Under the pieces are notes generated by a model. The model was given only the letters and a program-made list of their open reading frames with translations, was not told the DNA's origin and ran no database searches. The position numbers were made by a program, and so were the translations under genes. Below, one piece after another: positions 25,105 to 32,390 of a stretch of DNA of 64,000 bases; the stretch's first letter is position 1; each line of letters opens with the position of its first letter. This DNA comes from Chthonomonadaceae bacterium (GTDB lineage Bacteria > Armatimonadota > Fimbriimonadia > Fimbriimonadales > Fimbriimonadaceae), in contig CP054189.1 of the NCBI GenBank assembly GCA_015709495.1, positions 992,001 to 1,056,000 of the forward strand. Reading direction: 5' to 3'.

Positions 25105-26916
25105 ATGATACGTGAGGGAAAAATCGTTCGGCTTGGCATCGCGCTCTGTTTGATGCTGAGTTTCGCGCTGGCTATGGGCCAAGGGATGGTGGCCGAAATC
25201 GAGATTCGCGGCCTCAAGAACGTGAATCAAGAGCCGATCATGGCTTCTTTGCGGCTCAAGGTAGGGCAGCCCTACACTCAAGTTCAGCTTGACCAGGACC
25301 GGCGTTCGGTCGAAGAGATCGGGTTCTTCCAGGCCGTGGACGCGCGAGCTGAGGAGTTGCCGGACAAGAACTGGAAGATCGTCATCGAGGTCGTCGAGTT
25401 CCCCGTGATCAAGGAACTCAGGATCATCGGGAACTCGGTAGTATCCACCGAAGAGATCGAGCGCATTCTGCGAGAGGTTCCCAGTCTTCCGATCGCGCCG
25501 GGATATGTGTACAACTTAAACGGGGAGAGAGCCTGTACAGATGCGATCTCTAAGTTGTATTCCGACCGGGGTTACTTCGCCCAGTTCGCCGAGTTTGGGC
25601 CGATGCCAGGTTCGCCCGAAACCATCACGGTCTCCATTCTCGAGCTCGTCGTCGACAGTGTGGCCATCCAGGGCGCGACCCGAACTCGACCGTATGTGTT
25701 CCAGCGCCTGATCCGCACCAAACCAGGCGAAGCGTTCAATCTGCAAACCTGGACCGATGATCTTAGACGGATCTACAACACGCAGTGGTTTGAGACCGTG
25801 GAACCGCTCCAGCGGGAAACCGACGACATCGCCAAGATCGCGCTCGTCGTCAACGTGAAAGAGGCTCGGACGGGGATGTTCAACGTCGGAGTGCAGGTCG
25901 ACCCTCGAAGCAGCGTTGCGGGTCTGCTGAGTTTTTCGGACAGCAATTTCCGGGGAACTGGGCAGTCGGTTCGGCTCAACTTCCTTCAGGGCACATCTGG
26001 AGGCGGAACGAGCGTCAATCTCGACTACGGAAACCCGATCTTCGACGACCGGGGGACTGCGCTCAACGTTTCTGTTTTCAGTCAAATCGTATATAGATTC
26101 ATGGGGACCAGCTTTGGCGGCAATCAGATTCCCACCGAAGATTCCCGGTACTTCGAGCGTCGGACCGGCGCGATCGTGGGGATGACGCGAACCTTGAAGC
26201 GCGACACGTTCCTTTCGACTGGTGTTCGCTTTGAGAACATTAAGACGTCAGAGCTAGACACATCGTCAACAACTGGGTTCATTCAGCAGGACGGCGACGT
26301 GGCCTCGATCTCCGGTGCCCTCACAATCAACCGGCGAGACGTCGACATCGAGCCTTCGCGGGGCAACTGGATCCGGTTATCGCTGGAGCCTGGATACACC
26401 CGAATTACCAAAGTCGGCGGAGATGCGGGTGGGGACGACATTCTGGGTTCGCACACGTTTGTGAGGACCGGGATCGAGTACCGCCACTACTTCACGAATC
26501 AGCCGCCCCGCGGGCGGGAGTTGGATGCGCCACGGAGGGTTGTGGCGTTCCGCGCCAAGGCCGGGTTAGTTGCAGGGACGGTTCCGTTTTTTGAACAGTT
26601 CTTTGTCGGCGGATCCGATACTCTGCGCGGTTATCCCGAAGACCGCTTTTGGGGTAAGAACATGGCGTCCGTCACGCTCGAGTACCGCCATCCCGTTCAA
26701 AAGTCGTTCAACGCGATCGCGTTCGTGGACTACGGCGGCGCTTGGGGCGGATTCGGTACCGTCAACGAGTTCACTCAATCGAAGAGCGCTCAGTTCAAGT
26801 TGGGTTACGGGCTAGGATTCAGCTTCCGCACTCCGCTGGGCCCCATTCGGCTCGATTTCGGCTGGAACCAGGACGGGGGAAGCCGGACGCACTTTCTCAT
26901 CGGAACGTCTTTCTAA
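25105..26916 (+). CDS. bamA: Outer membrane protein assembly factor BamA (Omp85)
   Basis: A 603-residue Omp85 protein that inserts beta-barrel proteins into the outer membrane. A signal peptide (about 1-25, ending LAMGQG) is followed by three POTRA domains at about 27-95, 96-175 and 178-252, rather than the five of proteobacterial BamA. The 16-strand barrel contains the loop-6 motif LRGY (about residue 507) and ends in the aromatic C-terminal signal GTSF. It lies between tamB and a skp-like gene, as expected for an envelope-assembly cluster. With only three POTRAs it could alternatively be a TamA-like protein working with the adjacent TamB, which also has three POTRAs; a second Omp85 elsewhere in the genome would decide. 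The 233-nt gap upstream has no clear promoter that I can identify. Confidence 0.92.
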   Translation: MIREGKIVRLGIALCLMLSFALAMGQGMVAEIEIRGLKNVNQEPIMASLRLKVGQPYTQVQLDQDRRSVEEIGFFQAVDARAEELPDKNWKIVIEVVEFPVIKELRIIGNSVVSTEEIERILREVPSLPIAPGYVYNLNGERACTDAISKLYSDRGYFAQFAEFGPMPGSPETITVSILELVVDSVAIQGATRTRPYVFQRLIRTKPGEAFNLQTWTDDLRRIYNTQWFETVEPLQRETDDIAKIALVVNVKEARTGMFNVGVQVDPRSSVAGLLSFSDSNFRGTGQSVRLNFLQGTSGGGTSVNLDYGNPIFDDRGTALNVSVFSQIVYRFMGTSFGGNQIPTEDSRYFERRTGAIVGMTRTLKRDTFLSTGVRFENIKTSELDTSSTTGFIQQDGDVASISGALTINRRDVDIEPSRGNWIRLSLEPGYTRITKVGGDAGGDDILGSHTFVRTGIEYRHYFTNQPPRGRELDAPRRVVAFRAKAGLVAGTVPFFEQFFVGGSDTLRGYPEDRFWGKNMASVTLEYRHPVQKSFNAIAFVDYGGAWGGFGTVNEFTQSKSAQFKLGYGLGFSFRTPLGPIRLDFGWNQDGGSRTHFLIGTSF

Positions 26917-26956
26917 GGGGACGTTCGTAGTAACTACTGGAGCAACAACACACAAA

Positions 26957-27586
26957 ATGACGAAATTCAATGGGTTTGGACTGGGACTGGCCATTCTCGC
27001 GCTTGTGGCGGCGATCGTAGGATTTCAGGGACAGGATTCGAAGATCGGCGTCGTCGACTTTTCAGGGATTATCGAGAAGTGCGATTTCTACAAGCAGAAC
27101 AGCGATCAACTGGAACAGATGAAGGCGGTGCGCGAGGGACTGCTCGAATTCCTCTTCACCTATAAGGCTGCGACGATGGAACAGGCAACGCGGCTGAAAG
27201 AGCTGACGGTCAAGGACGCGCCAACGGCAGCCGAGAAGACCGAAATGCAGCAGATCAAGGACGCTGTGATGGGGTCGGACAAGACGTGGAAAGAACTCAC
27301 GCTGAAGAGCACCCACACGGCCGACGAGACGCAGAAGCTGCGCGAACTCGCTTCCCGACGACAGGCAACTGACGAGTTGATTCCGAGGTGGCAGCAAGAG
27401 TTCGAAGGCGAACTTCAATCGCGCTTCGCCAAAGTCCGCAACGACACGATCGACCGCGCCCGGGAGGCCATCAACCAAGTGGCCAAGGCTCAAGGCTACA
27501 CGGTGGTTCTGCGTTCGGACGTTGCGCCCTACGGCGCTAACGACATCACGGATGCCGCCCTCAAGGCAATGAATGCCAAGAAATAG
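26957..27586 (+). CDS. OmpH/Skp-like periplasmic chaperone
   Basis: A 209-residue exported protein with an N-terminal hydrophobic segment (GFGLGLAILALVAAIVGF) and then the Skp hallmark KIGVVDFSGIIEKCD (usually IGxVDxxxV). Helical arms with high charge follow (about 55-165), and the C-terminus returns to a beta strand (AQGYTVVLRSD). Skp/OmpH trimers hold unfolded outer-membrane proteins on their way to BamA. The arms contain extra segments (TVKDAPTAAEKTEM, LKSTHTADETQKL) not usual in E. coli Skp, so the protein is longer. It follows bamA by 40 nt and overlaps the next gene by 14 nt. Confidence 0.88.
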   Translation: MTKFNGFGLGLAILALVAAIVGFQGQDSKIGVVDFSGIIEKCDFYKQNSDQLEQMKAVREGLLEFLFTYKAATMEQATRLKELTVKDAPTAAEKTEMQQIKDAVMGSDKTWKELTLKSTHTADETQKLRELASRRQATDELIPRWQQEFEGELQSRFAKVRNDTIDRAREAINQVAKAQGYTVVLRSDVAPYGANDITDAALKAMNAKK

Positions 27587-28583
27587 CGTAAGCCTCGCCA
27601 TTGTCGCTTGGATATGTGCCGGGTGTGCCGCTCGGCAACCTGCTGTTTTCGTCGATCTCAGCCGAGTCGAAGCGCTCCCTCCTGCGGCCGTACAGTCGGG
27701 GACGGAGGGAGTTCTTTCGACAGGCGCAGTTTCTGAGTACCAAGCTTCGCTGCGGCCGTTCGCCGGGAACTTAGAAGAGCAAGGCGTGCCCTTGGAGCGG
27801 CTTGTGTCGGCGAGGGCCGATCTGGAAGACAACCGAGCTCGCGCCCTGCGGGGCCTGGAGGACCGGCTGTTTCGCTCGTACCAGCGCGAGCTCGATGGGC
27901 TGGCGGCCGAGCAGGCGCAGGAGTGGGCGGAATGGGTCGAGAGCGTAACCCTCCAAGCTGATTCGGACCTGCGAGCAAGGTTCGAACAGTACGGATTCGC
28001 CAACGGACCGCTTCTGGCGCGCGTGGCTTTTCTCACTCGGTTCCCGTTGCCCGATGTCGCCGCGCTGCCGGACCCTCCAACCGAGCGTGTTTGGGCGAGA
28101 ATGCGTATCGAGGAGGCGAGGTTCAAGTTCGACTTGATGAAGAGCCTCGAAGAGGGCTATCGGCAGGACGTGCAACGCATCGAAAGCTGGATGGAAGAGC
28201 AACTGGACGCCAAGAGGCTTGCACAAAGCGTGCGGCTAACCGAGCAAACGTCGCTGTATCAGGAGCGGGCCCGTTCGGAGGCGAGCGTCGCCTTCCAATC
28301 GACCGCGCAGGACTTTGAGAGCCAGCTCGCCGAATCCAGCGTTCTGCCTTTCCCCGGGTTGCCCACGAGGACCGTACACCTGGAACCTGCTAGCCCCGCG
28401 ACCGTTCCTCGGTGGGGCCGAGAACCGGTAACATCGCAACGAGACCCGCGCGAAGAGTTGGATCACGACCTCAGGATCTGGGCTCGACTCAGGGGTTTTC
28501 GACTCGTGTCGAACCCACGCGAGGGCCGAAACGCAACCACCGAGTTCTTGGAATGGAGAAAGTCGCGCCGCCTTGGACCCTGA
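27573..28583 (+). CDS. Hypothetical helical lipoprotein of the envelope cluster
   Basis: A 336-residue protein starting MPRNSVSLAIVAWICAGC, a lipoprotein signal with Cys18 as the lipidated residue. The mature part is mainly long charged helices (about 60-260, rich in Glu/Arg/Leu) that look like a second Skp/OmpH-type coiled-coil protein. A Pro-rich linker and an Arg-rich C-terminus follow. I do not recognise a specific family. Its start lies inside the 3' end of the skp-like gene (14 nt overlap) and its end overlaps lpxD by 31 nt. It is therefore firmly part of the tamB-bamA-skp-lpxD-lpxC operon and probably helps outer-membrane assembly. Confidence 0.75.
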   Translation: MPRNSVSLAIVAWICAGCAARQPAVFVDLSRVEALPPAAVQSGTEGVLSTGAVSEYQASLRPFAGNLEEQGVPLERLVSARADLEDNRARALRGLEDRLFRSYQRELDGLAAEQAQEWAEWVESVTLQADSDLRARFEQYGFANGPLLARVAFLTRFPLPDVAALPDPPTERVWARMRIEEARFKFDLMKSLEEGYRQDVQRIESWMEEQLDAKRLAQSVRLTEQTSLYQERARSEASVAFQSTAQDFESQLAESSVLPFPGLPTRTVHLEPASPATVPRWGREPVTSQRDPREELDHDLRIWARLRGFRLVSNPREGRNATTEFLEWRKSRRLGP

Positions 28584-29611
28584 AGACCCTCGCCACGTTG
28601 GTAGGCGGTGAGATCGATGGCCCCGAAGACCTTGTGATCCAGCGGCCCGTTCTGGTCGGAAGCGACGATCCCGAAGGCATCACCTTTGCAGTTTCCCGCG
28701 CCTATTTGGAGAAAGTTGAGGCTTCTGGGGTGGGCGCGGTGATCTTGCAGGATCAGATGTTTGCGTCGAGCAAGCCGTCGATTCGGGTTCCTGACGCCAA
28801 GCAGGCATTTGGGATCCTCTTGCACTTCTGCGTGCGCCCGATTCCTCTCGCTCCAGGAATCCACCCGACCGCGCTGGTCGATCCCAGCGCCGCCATCGAC
28901 TCCAGCGCCTCGATCGGGCCGTTTACGGTCGTGGAGCGCGGGGCATGGGTAGGTCCAGGCGCCAACGTCCATGCGCAGTGCTACGTGGGTGAAAACTGTA
29001 AGATCGGAGCCGGCTCGGAACTCCGGCCGCAGGTCGTCCTGATCCAAGACGTCACGATCGGAGAGAACACCCTCATTCATAGCGGATGCGTGATCGGGGC
29101 CGATGGGTTCGGGTTCGTCTGGGACGGAGCGCAGAGGATCAAGGTCCCCCATGCGGGAGGAGTCTCCCTAGGGAACGAAGTAGAACTCGGCTCCAATTGC
29201 GCCGTCGATCGATCGATGGCGGGCAACACCGAGATTGGCGACGGAACCAAGATCGACAACTTGGTGCAGGTGGCTCACAACGTGAAGATCGGCGAGAACG
29301 GGGCGATCGCCGCCCAGTCCGGGATCGCGGGCACGTGCAAGGTCGGGGACAACGTGGTCATGGGGGGCGCCGTGGGGCTGCGCGATCACGTTTCCATCGG
29401 AGACAACATCTCGCTGGGAGGCCGTAGCGCGGTGGACACCGACCTGACTGAGCCGGGAGAGTACTTGGGGATTCCCGCAAGGCCGATTCGCGAGGCCGCC
29501 AAAGCGATGATTCTTTCTCTCAAACTGCCCGAAATGCACTCCAGGATTCGCGATCTCGAACGAACGGTCCGTGCGCTTCAGGCTCAATTGGAGGAGAAGG
29601 GTACGGATTGA
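28553..29611 (+). CDS. lpxD: UDP-3-O-(3-hydroxymyristoyl)glucosamine N-acyltransferase
   Basis: A 352-residue cytoplasmic acyltransferase, the third step of lipid A synthesis: it adds an N-linked acyl chain to UDP-3-O-acyl-glucosamine. The N-terminal uridine-binding domain (about 1-100) is followed by hexapeptide repeats forming a left-handed beta helix (about 100-320) with the catalytic His in VQVAHNVKIG (H242), and a C-terminal helix. Length matches LpxD. ATG 28553 overlaps the previous gene by 31 nt; the longer open frame upstream is in the body of that gene and is not used. It ends in a TTGA overlap with lpxC. Confidence 0.95.
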   Translation: MEKVAPPWTLKTLATLVGGEIDGPEDLVIQRPVLVGSDDPEGITFAVSRAYLEKVEASGVGAVILQDQMFASSKPSIRVPDAKQAFGILLHFCVRPIPLAPGIHPTALVDPSAAIDSSASIGPFTVVERGAWVGPGANVHAQCYVGENCKIGAGSELRPQVVLIQDVTIGENTLIHSGCVIGADGFGFVWDGAQRIKVPHAGGVSLGNEVELGSNCAVDRSMAGNTEIGDGTKIDNLVQVAHNVKIGENGAIAAQSGIAGTCKVGDNVVMGGAVGLRDHVSIGDNISLGGRSAVDTDLTEPGEYLGIPARPIREAAKAMILSLKLPEMHSRIRDLERTVRALQAQLEEKGTD

Positions 29612-30417
29612 TAGTCCAGGAGAGGCGAACGGTTGCCGAGAACGTGAGTTGGTCCGGCAGAGGCTTGCACGGAGGTCAGGCCGTTCGAGTCACCGTTCAT
29701 CCTGGCGATCGCGGGATTTGGTTTCGGGCGGGAGGGGCTTCGGTCGAGGCGGTCCCGGAAAACGTGACAGATACGTCTCGTTGCACCTCCCTCGACGGCA
29801 CACGGACCATCGAGCACTTGATGTCGGCGCTCGCAGGACTCGAAGTCACGGACGCCGAGATCGAGGTCCAGGGCGGCGAGCTTCCCGGCTTGGATGGAAG
29901 CTCGAAAGAGTACGTCGAAGGATTGTTGGACGCGGGACTCGCAAACGTCAAGAGGGTAGAGCGCGAACCGCTTTTCGAGCGTGTGTTCGTGCAAGACGAA
30001 TCGATCAAGGTGGCGGTGAGCTCAGGCAGGGGTGTTTGGCGATACGGTTTTTCGGCTGACGCATGGCCGTTTGAGCAGGAGTTCGAATCCAGGGACGTCA
30101 TCGGGGAGTTTCGCGAGGAAATCGCCCCAGCGAGGACTTGGGCCTTCGAGCATGAGTTGGCGGCGATCGAGCAGCTTGGATTGGGGAGGGGCCTCGATGC
30201 GACTTCGGCTGTGATCCTCGGGAAGCAGGGTTATGGGAACGAAGTGCGATTCGCAGACGAGCCGGCTCGTCACAAGCTCCTTGACCTCATTGGCGACCTC
30301 TATCTCGCGGGATTCCCGATCCGGCAACTGAACGTGTCGGCGTGCCGATCGGGCCACAGGGCCCATGTGGAGGCGGCGAGGAGGCTGCGACACGCGCTTT
30401 CGCGCACGGAGTCCTAG
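29608..30417 (+). CDS. lpxC: UDP-3-O-acyl-N-acetylglucosamine deacetylase
   Basis: A 269-residue zinc enzyme of the committed step of lipid A synthesis. Zinc ligands are visible as H70 (TIEHLMSAL), H222 and D226 (RHKLLDLIGD), and the catalytic His as H250 (RSGHRAHVEA). It is about 35 residues shorter than E. coli LpxC (305), mainly from shorter insert regions, so the hydrophobic acyl-chain tunnel may differ. The start is TTG 29608, overlapping the lpxD stop (TTGA), with AAGG about 7 nt upstream. Neither fabZ nor lpxA follows, unlike the classical cluster. Its presence shows that the organism makes lipid A-type lipopolysaccharide. Confidence 0.95.
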   Translation: MIVQERRTVAENVSWSGRGLHGGQAVRVTVHPGDRGIWFRAGGASVEAVPENVTDTSRCTSLDGTRTIEHLMSALAGLEVTDAEIEVQGGELPGLDGSSKEYVEGLLDAGLANVKRVEREPLFERVFVQDESIKVAVSSGRGVWRYGFSADAWPFEQEFESRDVIGEFREEIAPARTWAFEHELAAIEQLGLGRGLDATSAVILGKQGYGNEVRFADEPARHKLLDLIGDLYLAGFPIRQLNVSACRSGHRAHVEAARRLRHALSRTES

Positions 30418-30438
30418 CCGTGAGCGGAGCCCAAGTAC

Positions 30439-30480
30439 AAAAAAAGTGCCCGGGCAGGAGAGAAGGAGGAGAGCCTGCCC
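30439..30480 (-). terminator. Hairpin with minus-strand T-run
   Basis: GGGCAGG (30452-30458) pairs perfectly with CCTGCCC (30474-30480). Seven A residues (30439-30445) on the plus strand would read as a U-run directly after the hairpin on a minus-strand transcript. No minus-strand protein gene lies upstream in that direction, so what it would terminate is unclear. It could also act as a U-less stem for lpxC transcripts. Confidence 0.45.
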
Positions 30481-30567
30481 AGGCCGATAGTTGGTGTTCT
30501 TTGCTTGGTTCGCTTCGCTTGGCTTGCTCTCAAGGGCAGCCTTTGCTTGCTTCTACATGTATATCCG

Positions 30568-30599
30568 CACGAGCCCGACATTTCGTGACAACTTTTTTT
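30568..30599 (+). terminator. Weak intrinsic terminator for the lpxC operon
   Basis: CACGA (30568-30572) pairs with TCGTG (30583-30587), followed after 5 nt by seven T residues (30593-30599). The stem is short, so efficiency is doubtful, but the T-run and its location between two plus-strand genes fit the end of the tamB-lpxC operon. Confidence 0.4.
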
Positions 30600-30720
30600 G
30601 CGGTTTTTTTGATGAGGTTCAACGGCGACGGTTATGGGGCCTCGAGCGGCAGTCTTGTTCGACCGGGTTCGAGGCTTCGGGCAGCCACTAGGGCGCCGCA
30701 AATCGGGTAACCCCTTCCTT

Positions 30721-31455
30721 ATGGCGCCGATCAAGTTGAGCCCCTCCGACTTCGCCTTCCTTTGGGAGGAGTGCAAGCGGTGCTTTTGGCGCAAGGCGGT
30801 CCTCCAGGAATCGCGCCCATTTTCACCAATGCCCAAGATATTCACCGCGATCGACCTGCAAATGAAGGCGCTGTTCGCTCACCGCGACGTGAGGGACATT
30901 GTCCCCAACGCGCCTTCGATGAGGATTCACGCGCAGGATGGCTGGGTCGAGTCCAGCCCCGTCGCCACCGGGCGTCACGAAAGAACCTGTTTCGTCCGCG
31001 GCATTTACGATTGCGTCGTCGCGACCGAATCGGGTTATGGCATCGTCGACTACAAGACCTCCCACGTTCGAAGCGAGCACGTGCCGCTTTACCAGAGGCA
31101 ACTCGGAGCGTACGCTTATGCTCTGGAGCACCCTGCCCCTCGCGCGGCTGCGCTCAGTCCCATCGTCACGGCCGGACTGATCGTGTACGAGCCCCACCGA
31201 ATGGAGCCTACGTCGCAGGGCGCCTCGCTGGGCGGCGCTTTGGAATGGGTGCCTATGAGGTACGACGAGGGCGAATTCCTCGCGTTCCTCACTCGCGTGT
31301 TGGACGTCGTCTCTGGCCCCGAACCCGCATCTGCGCCGGGCTGCACGTATTGCGCCTATCGAGGGAGGGCCCCGGAACCGGCCTCCGGCTCGTCAAACCT
31401 GCCCAGTGCCGGGATCGGAGAACCCCGCGGCAAGACCGATTCGTCCCAACCTTGA
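30721..31455 (+). CDS. PD-(D/E)XK nuclease superfamily protein, RecB/Cas4-like
   Basis: A 244-residue single-domain nuclease-like protein. The catalytic core is D97 (GIYDCVV) and D110-x-K112 (VDYKTS), followed by the RecB-type motif QLGAYAYALE (127-136). Two Cys pairs, C18/C21 (CKRC) and C208/C211 (CTYC), bracket the core as in the iron-sulfur-bound nucleases Cas4 and AddB, though those have a 1+3 arrangement. It likely processes or binds DNA ends. No CRISPR array, cas gene or helicase gene is adjacent. Start: ATG 30721; no Shine-Dalgarno sequence is evident, and an open frame continues 29 codons upstream into the intergenic region. It ends in a TGATG overlap with the next gene. Confidence 0.8.
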   Translation: MAPIKLSPSDFAFLWEECKRCFWRKAVLQESRPFSPMPKIFTAIDLQMKALFAHRDVRDIVPNAPSMRIHAQDGWVESSPVATGRHERTCFVRGIYDCVVATESGYGIVDYKTSHVRSEHVPLYQRQLGAYAYALEHPAPRAAALSPIVTAGLIVYEPHRMEPTSQGASLGGALEWVPMRYDEGEFLAFLTRVLDVVSGPEPASAPGCTYCAYRGRAPEPASGSSNLPSAGIGEPRGKTDSSQP

Positions 31456-32171
31456 TGCTGCTGCCTTTGTTAGTCGCGGGCGCCGTCGCCCTACCCCAGG
31501 TCATCGACGGCATCCGCCCCGTCGATGATCGAACCGTCGAATACGCCAAGGCCTTTCTCAAGCAAGTGCAGGACGAGCCGGAGGCTTTGAGCGCGCCCGA
31601 TCCGTTCATGGCCGGGTACTTCGGCTTCCGTGCGAAGGCGCTCGCGCCGCTGCTCCACACACGGTACACGGCAGCTCAGATGGGTCTCTCGGGCGTGGTT
31701 CTTCAACTGCTCGACCCCAAGCTCGCCGCCGCCGTTGCCAAAGCCACCGATCGAATCAAGCAAGGCCCCAAGGACTTCGATTCGCTGACCGAAGACGAGC
31801 GAGAAGCGATCAACGCCGCTTGGTCTGCCGAAGGCGGGCTGAATCGCAAGTTCTTGTTGGGTGTAGTTTCCGAAGGAGATCGATGGCGCTATTTGGCGGG
31901 CACGGCCTTAGGCGAGGCTTCGGCGCACCTTACGGTTTGGCATATATCGCCCCAACAGCCGATCCTGCTCGAATGGATTCAACGGGCGGTGAAGTCGTGC
32001 CGAGAGCATGCCGAAAGGCCCGAAGCGGCGAAGCATCAGGGGTTGGCGCAGGCCATGCGAGCGTTTTCCGTCCACGAAGGCAAGGCGGTGGACGAGACAA
32101 GGGTCCGGGCGATCGCTACCTCGGTCGAAGCGGCGTTGAAGGCGTCGCTTCCCTCCAAGTATCGCTGGTAG
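31455..32171 (+). CDS. Hypothetical exported protein
   Basis: A 238-residue protein whose ATG shares a base with the stop of the nuclease gene (TGATG), so the two are coupled. The N-terminus MLLPLLVAGAVALPQ looks like a short signal peptide. The rest is helical and includes a charged stretch around EDEREAINAAW. I do not recognise the family. A hairpin candidate lies 21 nt after the stop. Confidence 0.7.
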   Translation: MLLPLLVAGAVALPQVIDGIRPVDDRTVEYAKAFLKQVQDEPEALSAPDPFMAGYFGFRAKALAPLLHTRYTAAQMGLSGVVLQLLDPKLAAAVAKATDRIKQGPKDFDSLTEDEREAINAAWSAEGGLNRKFLLGVVSEGDRWRYLAGTALGEASAHLTVWHISPQQPILLEWIQRAVKSCREHAERPEAAKHQGLAQAMRAFSVHEGKAVDETRVRAIATSVEAALKASLPSKYRW

Positions 32172-32191
32172 GGCTTCAATCGCTGGCGGGC

Positions 32192-32226
32192 AAAAAAGAA
32201 AAGCGGCCCCGGATTCCCGGAGCCGC
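32192..32226 (-). terminator. Hairpin preceded by A-tract (T-run on minus strand)
   Basis: GCGGC (32203-32207) pairs with GCCGC (32222-32226), extended by CCGG/CCGG inside with one mismatch. An A-rich tract (32192-32202) lies on its 5' side, so the U-run would belong to a minus-strand transcript. No T-run follows on the plus strand, yet its position just after a plus-strand gene suggests it may serve that gene. Confidence 0.4.
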
Positions 32227-32390
32227 CAAGATCATCAATTAGGGCAAATGAATCAAACCATAACGCTCACCGCAGACTTCTCTTGGAGACTCTGCGGCTA
32301 CAAGATGGCTTGTCAGGATTAAGATACGGTGAATTCCGGGAGTCCCTCCCCAAAAAAACGCCAATCTAGGAGGAATGCAGGGCTCCCGGG

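Larger units (their letters stand above)
30418..30720. other. 303-nt intergenic region after lpxC
   Basis: No supported protein gene. It holds a GC-rich hairpin whose T-run lies on the minus strand (30439-30480), several AAGC-like short repeats around 30500-30555, a weak plus-strand hairpin followed by TTTTTTT (30568-30599) and a second T-rich tract at 30604-30610. A minus-strand non-coding RNA could lie here, but I recognise no known RNA family. Confidence 0.5.

Noticed and set aside
30500..30555. AAGC/AAAG short repeats as a possible CRISPR or known small RNA
   Set aside because: Units are only 4-8 nt and irregular, there are no spacers, and the sequence lacks SRP, 6S, tmRNA or RNase P features.
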